A stretch of DNA of 7,174 nt from Tannerella sp. (GCA_031268395.1 JAIRXI010000292.1:1-7174), one strand, 5' to 3'; positions 1-6,873 are shown, counted from the first letter of the stretch. The notes: a model not told the origin generated them from the sequence alone. Program-made: numbers and translations.

Positions 1-74
1 GCACAGCTCCGGCAGGTGTCCGCCGTACCCCTTTTTCGTCCACATTCCGTCCCTGCCGGGACGGGTGATTATGC

Positions 75-170
75 TGCGGGCCGTTTTCTACCAACATTCC
101 GTCCCGGCTGGGACGGGCTGTTTTTTACCGGCAGGCATCTTCCAGACACGACGGGAAGTGTCTAATGGAC
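75..170 (+). repeat. Dispersed repeat, left copy
   Basis: This segment shares two blocks with 851-911 in the same orientation. The first is the 18-bp TGCGGGCCGTTTTCTACC (75-92, identical at 851-868). The second runs from ACCGGCAGG (127-135) through a CTTCC...GGGAAGTGTCTAATGGAC segment (139-170). The left copy has an extra internal GC-rich hairpin between the two blocks. No coding role is apparent. The two copies bracket the inverted-repeat-framed array and could support deletion by homologous recombination. Confidence 0.7.
99..126 (+). terminator. Possible intrinsic terminator on the plus strand
   Basis: A 7-bp GC-rich stem (CCGTCCC at 99-105, GGGACGG at 110-116) closes a GGCT loop. Four bases later comes a run of six T (121-126). 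This is the shape of a rho-independent terminator for a plus-strand gene to the left of the window. A very similar hairpin without a T run sits at 47-64 (CCGTCCC/GGGACGG, loop TGCC), and a related one at 823-836. The hairpin may therefore simply belong to a repeat family, with the T run a coincidence. Confidence 0.3.
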
Positions 171-203
171 ATGTTGGGATAAATGCCCTGACGGGCAATC
201 CCC

Positions 204-236
204 GTTCATCGTTCATCGTTTATCGTTCATCGTTAA
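204..236. repeat. Heptamer tandem repeat (GTTCATC)n
   Basis: Four full copies and a partial fifth of a 7-bp unit start at 204, 211, 218, 225 and 232. The third copy has one substitution (GTTTATC). No gene frame reads through it, so a contingency-locus role is not supported. It looks like a simple-sequence tract. Confidence 0.75.
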
Positions 237-240
237 TAGA

Positions 241-271
241 GGACGGGTTGACGGGCGGATATTCCGTTTGC
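241..271 (+). repeat. Outer inverted repeat, left arm
   Basis: This 31-bp arm pairs with the reverse complement of 796-826, with one mismatch (position 245). Bases 247-271 are a perfect 25-bp match to 796-820. Together with the right arm it frames the inner inverted repeat and the 21-bp array. Confidence 0.85.
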
Positions 272-326
272 GGCCGGCAAACAGTCTTCTCTTCCGGACA
301 TATTGGAATAACAAAAACGTAACGGC

Positions 327-354
327 GTAGAGACGTAGCGCGCTACGTCTCTAC
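327..354. repeat. 28-bp perfect palindrome (REP-like)
   Basis: GTAGAGACGTAGCG followed immediately by its exact reverse complement forms a perfect 28-bp palindrome with no loop. It would extrude as a strong hairpin in single-stranded DNA or RNA. It sits inside a segment bounded by a 12-bp direct repeat (289-300 and 354-365), as if it had been inserted or duplicated into the left arm of the larger structure. It resembles repetitive extragenic palindromes in general form. I cannot assign it to a named family. Confidence 0.8.
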
Positions 355-383
355 TCTTCCGGACACGACAGGAGAAGCGTCTA
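354..383 (+). repeat. Inner inverted repeat, left arm
   Basis: This 30-bp arm is a perfect reverse complement of 755-784. It begins CTCTTCCGGACACGACAGG and ends GCGTCTA. It also belongs to the dispersed CTTCCGGACACGAC...GTCTAAT family seen at 139-166 and 878-907. The arm lies 53 bp from the first unit of the tandem array. Confidence 0.9.
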
Positions 384-402
384 ATCAGGTCCGCATACAG
401 CC

Positions 403-421
403 GGAAAATCCCCGATTTTCC
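403..421. other. Small stem-loop between inverted repeat and array
   Basis: GGAAAAT (403-409) and ATTTTCC (415-421) form a 7-bp perfect stem around CCCCG. It lies in the 53-bp spacer between the left inner arm and the 21-bp array. Its function is unknown. No T run follows it on either strand. Confidence 0.4.
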
Positions 422-436
422 CCCGAAAGAGGCCCA

Positions 437-705
437 ATTTCCATAAGGAAATACCCAATTCCCAATAGGGAATTGCCAATTCCCCATGGGGAATTGCCAA
501 TTCCCCTATGGAAATTACCAATTCCCTATGGGGAATTACCGATTCCCTATGGGGACTTACCGATTCCCTATGGGGAATTACCGATTCCCTATAGGGAAAT
601 TGCCGATTCCCTATGGGGAATTACCGATTCCCTATAGGGAATTACCGATTCCCTATAGGGAATTACCGATTCCCTATAGGGAATTGCCATTTCCCTATAG
701 GGAAT
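437..705. repeat. Tandem array of 13 palindromic units, 21-bp period
   Basis: Thirteen cores start at 437, 458, 479, 500, 521, 542, 563, 584, 606, 627, 648, 669 and 690. The consensus core is ATTCCCTATAGGGAAT, a perfect 16-bp dyad, separated by a 5-bp spacer (TACCG, or TGCCA/TACCA toward the ends). The 6-bp arms ATTCCC/GGGAAT are nearly invariant, while the central four bases vary (TATA, TATG, CATG, AATA). Unit three (ATTCCCCATGGGGAAT) changes symmetrically and stays palindromic. The units starting at 627, 648 and 669 are identical. The outermost units are the most diverged. One extra A after the eighth core makes a 22-bp step and shifts the reading phase. The array can be read as MGNYRFP-type peptide repeats, but this phase shift and the kept symmetry argue for a DNA- or RNA-level element. 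Iteron-like protein-binding sites, or a hairpin array in a transcript, are possible readings. Confidence 0.95.
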
Positions 706-754
706 TTGCCCCGTAAAATCTGTTTTTGTCCTCAAAATGAGCGTTTTAAAAAAA

Positions 755-784
755 TAGACGCTTCTCCTGTCGTGTCCGGAAGAG
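755..784 (-). repeat. Inner inverted repeat, right arm
   Basis: This is a perfect 30-bp reverse complement of 354-383, lying 49 bp beyond the last array unit. The left spacer is 53 bp, so the array is almost centred between the arms. Confidence 0.9.
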
Positions 785-795
785 ACCGGCAGGCA

Positions 796-826
796 GCAAA
801 CGGAATATCCGCCCGTCAACCTGTCC
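796..826 (-). repeat. Outer inverted repeat, right arm
   Basis: This is the reverse complement of 241-271 at 30 of 31 positions. Only 11 bp separate it from the inner right arm, against 82 bp on the left. The difference matches the extra palindrome-containing segment on the left side. Confidence 0.85.
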
Positions 827-850
827 CGGCAGGGACGGGCCATCGTGCGG

Positions 851-911
851 TGCGGGCCGTTTTCTACCGGCAGGTCCTCTTCCGGACGCGACGGGGAAGT
901 GTCTAATGGAC
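851..911 (+). repeat. Dispersed repeat, right copy
   Basis: This is the direct-orientation counterpart of 75-170. It has TGCGGGCCGTTTTCTACC (851-868), then a GGCAGG segment, and ends in GGGGAAGTGTCTAATGGAC. It abuts the 3' end of the macroglobulin gene and contains the stem-loop at 870-915. Confidence 0.7.
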
Positions 912-915
912 CTGC
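870..915 (-). other. Stem-loop just downstream of the macroglobulin stop
   Basis: GCAGGTCC (870-877) and GGACCTGC (908-915) are perfect 8-bp complements. Inside them CTTCC (879-883) and GGAAG (895-899) can form a second stem. Seen from the minus-strand gene, the structure starts five bases after the stop codon. No T run follows it, so it is not a classical intrinsic terminator. It could protect the 3' end of the mRNA or assist termination. Confidence 0.4.
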
Positions 916-920
916 TGGAA

Positions 921-3900
921 TTATTCGGATCCCTGTTTATTCATTTCCACAGTGACGCGGCCGGCTACGGTTCGCGCCTGTACGTTCGAATCATACATCG
1001 CTTCGCAGTGGATGGCCGGAAGGGCAAAGGAACCTGCATACGAGGCCATCAGCCGCACCTTGAAAATCCGGCTCCCGTGGCGGGGCAGATCGAAGTAGGT
1101 CAGCACGCGGTCGTCCCGGATGTCGCGGTACGTGTATGACCCGTTCTGTTTGTCCTCGCCGGCTTCTTCCGGCTGTTCCATTCGTTCGTTGTATATTTCC
1201 CAGCCCGACGGGATGATTTGCGTCAGCGCCAGATTCGTACAGTCGCCGAATCCGCTTATGTCCGAAACCTTGATTTCGGCCACAAAATCCTGTCCCTGCA
1301 CGAGACGTGCAATGTCGATCTTCGATCCGTCCGGCTGCGTGTAGGCCACATCCAGCCGGATACGGTTTGCCATCGCGGGCAGTGAATCCCGGGAAGGCCT
1401 GATCTTGGAGGCAAGGCTGACATGCAGCACTCCGTCGCCCGCATTCCTGACCGTGACCTGACCGGAGGCCGGGCCGGGGGACAGGTCGCGCACGAAAACT
1501 GCTTTTCCTGTCTTCACCGGCGATTGTCCGGTACCGTTCAGCGACCAGTCAAACTGTATCGTGCCGGAAGTCTTCTCCGCCAGACGCGCCATGGCTGCCA
1601 GCGCATGGGCCGTTGTCTGGGTCGTAAAGGCATATTCTCCGGCCAGGTCGCGCGATATCTTCTGCGCCAGCAGAAAGGCCTCCTTTTCCATCCCCAGCAA
1701 TAGCAGCGTTTCCAGAATCAGCGCTTCGTCCATGGTCGGGGAGCCGTACCAGGCATTGTTCAGCGAATAGGGAGTGATTTCCGTTTTCTGATTGAATATC
1801 ATCTCTCGGGCCACATGCTCCCTGCCTGCCATCGCATAGGCGGCAGCCAGCCGCCAGCAGGCCTGTCGCGACAGATTTTTCGCTTCCTTCAGCCGGTTCA
1901 TCGCACCCGTTTCCGGGGCGCCGGCCAGCGCAAGCGTATATAGCCGGTAAGCCTGGTCATATTCGTCGTCGCGGTAGCCATACCGCCGGCGAATGCCGTC
2001 CGGTCGCCAGTTCTGCGCCGCGACGCGCTGGTAGTTTTTCCAGCGGTCAAGCACACCGCCGTCGACATGGTAGCCCTTTTCCTTCGCCATGACCAGGAAA
2101 CTGCCCGCATAGGAAGTTACCCACGTGTCGGCACGGGGATCACCCGTCCAGTATGCGATGCCGCCGCCGGGAAGTTGGCGGGTATACAGGCTGGCGATCG
2201 CTTCGCGAACACCGGTCTTCATCCGGGTGGATTCTTCTTCGTCCAGATCCTTGAAAAACGGCAGAAACAGCAGAGGCAACGCCCGCGAGATCAACTGTTC
2301 CGAACAGTAGTGCGGATAGTCGTGGAGGTAGTCGAATCGGCGGTTCAGGTCGACCGGGGGAATACGCGAAGCCTCCAGTTTCACCCAGTTTCCCTCGAAG
2401 GCGCCGTCCGGCTGCCAGGCGAAATCGGCCGATTCCCCGGGATTCAGCAGTTTGCTTGAAACATGCAGCGCCGGCGGATTCGGATTGCGTATATCTATTT
2501 CAACCGTTTCGCTGGAAACATGGCCGTTGCCGGAAGCCGTGACCGTCACTTTCCCGACGCCCGTTTCGGCACCGGACTTCAGGGCGAAGCGGACCGTCCT
2601 GTCGCCGGGGGTGGAGAAGGTCGCGCTTTGCTGCGACGGGCCGGTCAGCCGGAGTTTTCCGGTGGTTTCCACTTTGACGGATACGTCCTTGACCGTGTTT
2701 TCCATGACAAAGACATTTACCGGCAAAACGATTTCCTCGTCAATGCCGATCACGCGCGGCAAGGAGGAGAGGATCATCAGCGGCGTGCGGACGGGAACCG
2801 TCTTTTCCGCCTTCCCGTATGCGCCGTCCTGCCCGGCGGCGACCATCACGCGCACCGAACCGATATATGGCGGCAAGGTCAGGGAATGGGTCTGTTCCTT
2901 TCCTTTCCCGAGTGCAAACGGGCCGATGAAACGCACCACCGGACGAAAACGGTTGGCTTTTCCGTCCGGCGAGCGAAGGTCTCCATCGCCGCCGATGCCG
3001 AGGATAGAGCCGTATTTCCCCGTAAACGACCCGATCACCGCGTCGTACAGGTCCCACGTGCGAATGCCCAGCGCTTCACGGGCATAAAATTCATTCCACG
3101 GGTCCGGCGTCTTGAAATTCGTCAGGTCCAGCAGGCCTTCGTCCACCACGGCCAGTGTATAAGTCATGGGCTTTCCGTCGGCCTCCTTCACCTTTACCGT
3201 AAATTCCGTCTCGGGACGCAGCACGTCCGCCATGGTGATCCGGGGCGTCAGGACGGAATTTTTACGGGTCACGAAGACCGGCGCAACGCCGTACATGCGG
3301 ATCGGCAGGTCGTTTGCCGTCTGTTCGTGGGGTTGCAGCAGGCTGACGTGTACATAGACGTTCGGCGCCATGTCCTCCGTCACCCTGAAGGTGTATTTGG
3401 TGTCGCCCGACGCGGGAATTTCCACCCATTCCCGGCTCAGTACTTCCGAGCCGTTTTCGAGGGCTATCAGGGCGCGCCCGCCCGCGGCCGCCGGAATCAT
3501 GACCGTCGCTTCTTCTCCGGCTTCATACGAGGTTTTTCCGGTCGAAAATGTCAACATGCGGACGTCGTCCGGGTTCGATCTGTTTGAACGCCCCCGCCAG
3601 TCCGGCCAGTCCACGTAGACCGTCCCGCCGCAGGCATGTCCGTTTTTGCGGTCTTTCACATAGACCAGGAAACACCCCCAGTCCGGGTAATTCACCCGGA
3701 AACTGATCCGGGTTTTCCCGCCGACCGTGCTCAGCCGGCCGGAAGCCTCCGGCTTGATCGACGCGTTTTGCAGATAGGAGGCATACGACTTGTCTTCGTA
3801 TCCCCACCACCAGCTCCAGCCGACGCGGTAGATTTTGTATTCCAGATCGGAGTCGTTCACCGGTTTGCCGTCCGCATCCAGTGTGACCACATTGAACGTG

Positions 3901-6515
3901 TGCTCCGTATCCGTTTCCAGATAATGCCCGGAGGCCTGACGGTTAAGGTCAATCCCCACATAGGTTTCGAACGGAGAATAGGGGACTGTCTGATAATAAA
4001 AGCTTGCATCACCTCCCGGTTCATATACGCGGCAGGAGATGTTCGCCTGCAGCATCCCCGGCGCATTTTCCGCCGGTGGCGCATAGAGATCGAAGCCGAC
4101 CTCGCCCCGGTCGTCCAGCGTCTTTTCAAAGACCTCCGAAGCGCCGGGCGAAAAGTCCGTTGCCGGATTGTGGAAGTGGTAGTTTTCATATCCTTTGAAG
4201 TGAGCGGGGGCATCGGAAAGGGAGATTTCCACTTTCGTCTTCAGATACTGCGCCGTAACGCCCGTCAGCCAGGCAGAACGAAGCTTGGCCGGCGTCGGAC
4301 CGTTTGCCGCGGACAGCCGGGATGCCGGGATGTCCAGACTGATTTTCATCCGGTTCGGTTTCACCGTTTCAATTCGCAGCGCCTTGTGAAAAGACGTCCC
4401 GCCAACCTTCACGAAGGCATTCCACAATCCTGTCGGGTCGTCGGCGCGGGTCGGCAGCGCAAACGTGTACAGGCCATTCAGTCCGTCCGTCGACAGTTGT
4501 TTTGTATAGAACTGTCCGCGGGGACTGTACAGTTCGATGGAGACCGGGTGGCTGTCCGGGATGCGCCGTTCCCGGTCTTCCAGCATGAACGAGACATGCA
4601 GCGTGTCGCCCGGTCGCCATACGCCCCGCTCGCCGTAGACATAGCCTTTCAATCCTTTCAGGACGTCCTTTCCGCCCACGTCGAAGCGGCTCAGCAGGTT
4701 CTCTTCGCCGTCCGTCGTCCGGAGGTAGGCTTTCTGGAGGCGGTTCGAGGCCACCACTGCGAAGGGTTTATTTTTGGCCGTGAATGCGGCAAATCCGTTC
4801 TCGTCCGTCCGGGCCGAGCCGACGGGCTGCAACTGGTAATTGTAGGCCGTCACTTCCGCATCGGCAACCGGCGTGGCATCCAGCAAGTTCGACACGGCTA
4901 CCCACAGCTGGTTGTTTGAATTGCCTTTCACGATCATCCCCAGGTCGGAGGCCAGCACGTTGACGGCTGCATTCCGTTCCCCGGTCATGTAGTAGCTCGG
5001 ATGACAGGGATTGTTGCGTTCTCTCCAGTCGTATTCGTCCCAGTTCATGTCTTCACTGTACCAGCTGTAATAGGCCGAGGGTATATCCCAGACGGCATCG
5101 TCTTTTTCGCTGATTTCGCCGTCGCCGATGCCCGTCAGCTCGCCGTCCTGCCGCGGAGCGTTTTCACAGGGATAGACGGCGTAATTCCGCTGGAAAGAAA
5201 GTTCCACCCGGTAGATGGCGCCCGGTTCCTGGCGGATGATGGAACTCAGGTCGAGGGAATAGTTTTCGCGGTTGTACGCCGTCTTGTCCGGGTCGCTGTC
5301 CAGCCGGAGCGTATTCCTGTATATCAGGCGTCCCGCCCTCCTCAGATCGGAGACGTAGGAAGACGACGAAGAGAAGCTGTTGCTTTGCAGGAACATCAAC
5401 ACGTTGCTTTCGAAAATGCGGATGATTCTCACGTCGACTGCCCGCAGGCCGACGGCGCGGAAGGGCAGGATCAGCTGTTTTGAATCGGGCAGAATGAAGC
5501 CGGAGGTCAGAAACTCGACTTTGGGATCCAGCGAAGTCAGCGCCACGGACAGGGAGAGGGTTTGATTCAGTTTGTCGCCGCGGATGCTTTCCAGCCCCTG
5601 GTCGACCCTGACCGACAGGGCGCCGAGTCCGTTTTTGCGTTCAAAGAAGAGGCTGATTTTATTGTTCTGCACCTGCGATGCAAAGGAGGGGATGCCTTCC
5701 AGCGTGATCAGGCCGTTCAGGTCCCGACTGTCGGAAACCGGATCCGAAAACGTCAGCTGCAACCCGTAATCGGGCGTCTGGATTACTTCTGCCGACAGCA
5801 GTTTGAACGGGCGGATTGCCGGGACCGGCACGGTTTCGACCACATTCCTGTCCGCCCGGATCGCTTTTCCGGAAACGCCGATTTCAAGACTGCCGTCTTC
5901 CTCCTTTCTGGCAATGCCGCCGACGGTAAAACGATAGCTGTTTGCATGGTCCATAGCCTCAACCTCCGGCTTGAACGATTCCGCTCCGCACCAGGCGGTG
6001 ATCATCCGCTCCACGTCGGCTTGCCGGGGCGGGTCGCTGAAATGGATCTCTCCCGTGACGGAGACCTGATCCGGGGCATCTGCCGAGACATCAGGCGGCA
6101 TGACTTTCACTACAAAATCCCGTTCTTCCACTCGGAATGAAAAATTAAATTTCGCCAGTTTACGGTCTGCCCTGACGGCCTTTCCCAGGGCAAAAACGGC
6201 ATTGTAAAGCGTTCCCGGCTTCAGTTCCCCGGAGTCGGGCACAAACTCAATCGTCCGGTTATTCACCCAGCGGGTTTTCCCCTTGAGGGCCGGCGAAAAG
6301 CCGAACCATTCGTTTTCCAGTTCCACGCCTGCCTCGACGACTGGCTGCTCCTGCGCCAGTTCCAGCCGGACAGTGGACCGGGTTGAAATAACACCGCCCG
6401 TATAGGCGCTCACATGGAGTGCATATTCGGCCGGGGGGACAATGTCTCTGTTGTGCCTGCAGGAAGACAGCAGCAGGGGACATAAAATCATACAGAAAAC
6501 AGTTATACGTTTCAT
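921..6515 (-). CDS. Alpha-2-macroglobulin family lipoprotein with thioester (bacterial MG)
   Basis: This 1864-residue protein is a probable periplasmic, membrane-anchored protease trap. On cleavage by a protease, a macroglobulin changes shape and its thioester can bond covalently to the attacker. The start MKRITVFCMILCPLLLSSC is a lipoprotein signal peptide with lipobox LSSC, giving lipidated Cys19. The residues after it (RHNRD) lack the acidic Bacteroidetes surface-export signal, so a periplasm-facing location is inferred. The order of regions is: N-terminal macroglobulin/Ig-like domains (about 25-505); an MG2-like segment with ASDLGMIVK (about 513-530); YGERGVWRPGDTLHV (about 627-641, A2M_N type); a bait-region-type domain (about 987-1110); the A2M motif LAVVDEGLLDL (about 1121-1131); a thioester domain (about 1385-1650) with YPHYCSEQ, Cys1404 and Gln1407 intact; and a C-terminal domain (about 1719-1864) ending with the EAMYDSNVQAR motif. 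It is somewhat longer than E. coli YfhM. The frame is open up to 6656, but 6515 puts the signal peptide at the N-terminus. The ATG at 6527 is a close alternative. The usual partner gene pbpC is not in the window. Confidence 0.93.
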   Translation of the reverse strand: MKRITVFCMILCPLLLSSCRHNRDIVPPAEYALHVSAYTGGVISTRSTVRLELAQEQPVVEAGVELENEWFGFSPALKGKTRWVNNRTIEFVPDSGELKPGTLYNAVFALGKAVRADRKLAKFNFSFRVEERDFVVKVMPPDVSADAPDQVSVTGEIHFSDPPRQADVERMITAWCGAESFKPEVEAMDHANSYRFTVGGIARKEEDGSLEIGVSGKAIRADRNVVETVPVPAIRPFKLLSAEVIQTPDYGLQLTFSDPVSDSRDLNGLITLEGIPSFASQVQNNKISLFFERKNGLGALSVRVDQGLESIRGDKLNQTLSLSVALTSLDPKVEFLTSGFILPDSKQLILPFRAVGLRAVDVRIIRIFESNVLMFLQSNSFSSSSSYVSDLRRAGRLIYRNTLRLDSDPDKTAYNRENYSLDLSSIIRQEPGAIYRVELSFQRNYAVYPCENAPRQDGELTGIGDGEISEKDDAVWDIPSAYYSWYSEDMNWDEYDWRERNNPCHPSYYMTGERNAAVNVLASDLGMIVKGNSNNQLWVAVSNLLDATPVADAEVTAYNYQLQPVGSARTDENGFAAFTAKNKPFAVVASNRLQKAYLRTTDGEENLLSRFDVGGKDVLKGLKGYVYGERGVWRPGDTLHVSFMLEDRERRIPDSHPVSIELYSPRGQFYTKQLSTDGLNGLYTFALPTRADDPTGLWNAFVKVGGTSFHKALRIETVKPNRMKISLDIPASRLSAANGPTPAKLRSAWLTGVTAQYLKTKVEISLSDAPAHFKGYENYHFHNPATDFSPGASEVFEKTLDDRGEVGFDLYAPPAENAPGMLQANISCRVYEPGGDASFYYQTVPYSPFETYVGIDLNRQASGHYLETDTEHTFNVVTLDADGKPVNDSDLEYKIYRVGWSWWWGYEDKSYASYLQNASIKPEASGRLSTVGGKTRISFRVNYPDWGCFLVYVKDRKNGHACGGTVYVDWPDWRGRSNRSNPDDVRMLTFSTGKTSYEAGEEATVMIPAAAGGRALIALENGSEVLSREWVEIPASGDTKYTFRVTEDMAPNVYVHVSLLQPHEQTANDLPIRMYGVAPVFVTRKNSVLTPRITMADVLRPETEFTVKVKEADGKPMTYTLAVVDEGLLDLTNFKTPDPWNEFYAREALGIRTWDLYDAVIGSFTGKYGSILGIGGDGDLRSPDGKANRFRPVVRFIGPFALGKGKEQTHSLTLPPYIGSVRVMVAAGQDGAYGKAEKTVPVRTPLMILSSLPRVIGIDEEIVLPVNVFVMENTVKDVSVKVETTGKLRLTGPSQQSATFSTPGDRTVRFALKSGAETGVGKVTVTASGNGHVSSETVEIDIRNPNPPALHVSSKLLNPGESADFAWQPDGAFEGNWVKLEASRIPPVDLNRRFDYLHDYPHYCSEQLISRALPLLFLPFFKDLDEEESTRMKTGVREAIASLYTRQLPGGGIAYWTGDPRADTWVTSYAGSFLVMAKEKGYHVDGGVLDRWKNYQRVAAQNWRPDGIRRRYGYRDDEYDQAYRLYTLALAGAPETGAMNRLKEAKNLSRQACWRLAAAYAMAGREHVAREMIFNQKTEITPYSLNNAWYGSPTMDEALILETLLLLGMEKEAFLLAQKISRDLAGEYAFTTQTTAHALAAMARLAEKTSGTIQFDWSLNGTGQSPVKTGKAVFVRDLSPGPASGQVTVRNAGDGVLHVSLASKIRPSRDSLPAMANRIRLDVAYTQPDGSKIDIARLVQGQDFVAEIKVSDISGFGDCTNLALTQIIPSGWEIYNERMEQPEEAGEDKQNGSYTYRDIRDDRVLTYFDLPRHGSRIFKVRLMASYAGSFALPAIHCEAMYDSNVQARTVAGRVTVEMNKQGSE

Positions 6516-6566
6516 ATTTCTTTGCATATCGTTTATTTTCGTAATTTTTATTCGCATTACGGGGCA

Positions 6567-6596
6567 TAAAGGTAGATGATTTTTCCGAACCGGAAA
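6567..6596 (-). promoter_or_regulatory. Candidate promoter for the macroglobulin gene
   Basis: On the minus strand TACCTTTA (6574-6567) matches the Bacteroidetes -7 consensus TAnnTTTG in all but the last base. A weak TTTC (6596-6593) lies 18 bp upstream, where the -33 TTTG is expected. Transcription would start near 6560, giving a leader of about 45 bases to the ATG at 6515. The leader is A-rich (GAAAATAAACGAT) with no clear Shine-Dalgarno sequence, as is usual in this phylum. The weak -33 box lowers confidence. Confidence 0.4.
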
Positions 6597-6865
6597 CACG
6601 GATAAGAAAGAGGTGTAAAAAAACACTGCAGGTCTCTTCTCCACCGTTGTTGACATTTCTCCCTGATCAAAGCAATCCTTTCATCCTGTTGATCCCCTGT
6701 TTCTTCGCCGGATGCCAGTCGGGAAACGCAAATGGAAGAGGCCGGAGCATCGGGTGAAACTTGCACGGCCTGACTTTTCACAAACGGGATATGGGAAAAA
6801 CAGGTGTCAGGAGTCAATCATATTTCCAGTCAGGGAAATGACAGTTATATCATCAAAAATAGTTG

Positions 6866-6873
6866 TACCTTTG
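6866..6873 (+). promoter_or_regulatory. Candidate -7 box for the partial plus-strand gene
   Basis: TACCTTTG is an exact match to the Bacteroidetes -7 consensus TAnnTTTG, about 107 bp upstream of the ATG at 6981. The best -33 candidate is a poor GTTA (6844-6847) with an 18-bp spacer. If it is used, the 5' leader would be about 100 bases. Confidence 0.4.

Larger units (their letters stand above)
1..920. other. Gene-free, repeat-rich intergenic block
   Basis: No open reading frame here looks like a real gene. The short frames present are built from the repeats themselves or have no recognisable composition or start context. The block contains GC-rich hairpins, a heptamer tandem repeat, a 28-bp palindrome, two nested inverted-repeat pairs, a 13-unit 21-bp array, and dispersed copies of a stem-loop motif ending in GTCTAAT. 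It lies directly downstream of the minus-strand macroglobulin gene. No transposase, integrase or tRNA is visible. Positions 1-46 show nothing I can identify. Confidence 0.8.

Noticed and set aside
65..322. Plus-strand 85-residue frame, possible small gene
   Set aside because: It runs through the GC-rich hairpins and the heptamer repeat and has no recognisable features.
437..705. CRISPR array
   Set aside because: The units are contiguous 21-bp repeats with 5-bp near-constant spacers. There are no unique spacers of about 30 bp and no cas genes.
384..754. Invertible promoter between the inner inverted repeats
   Set aside because: I looked on both strands of the spacers for TAnnTTTG with an upstream TTTG and found none. 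Inversion itself is not excluded, only a promoter switch as the reason.
486..906. Repeat-peptide genes (plus-strand frames 486-716 and 613-906; minus-strand frame 589-843)
   Set aside because: These frames come from the 21-bp repeat having a period divisible by three. The 22-bp step breaks the peptide phase, all strands give similar repeats, and no ribosome-binding or promoter context supports them.
2463..4919. Long plus-strand frames antisense to the macroglobulin gene (2463-3587 and 3636-4919)
   Set aside because: They are shadows of a GC-rich gene: Arg/Gly/Val-rich with no recognisable domain. The opposite strand has clear macroglobulin motifs throughout.
6516..6656. Longer start for the macroglobulin (ATG at 6656 or 6557)
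   Set aside because: These would place 33 to 47 residues before the lipoprotein signal peptide, and the candidate promoter at 6567-6596 lies downstream of 6656. The ATG at 6527 stays possible because it adds only four residues.
6650..6757. Plus-strand stretch reading like a lipoprotein signal (LLIPCFFAGC) before a stop
   Set aside because: No ATG, no basic n-region, and only about 35 codons. At most a decayed fragment, more likely chance.
6557..6817. Minus-strand 86-residue frame upstream of the macroglobulin gene
   Set aside because: It has no recognisable motif and covers the macroglobulin promoter candidate. It is a possible but unsupported small gene.
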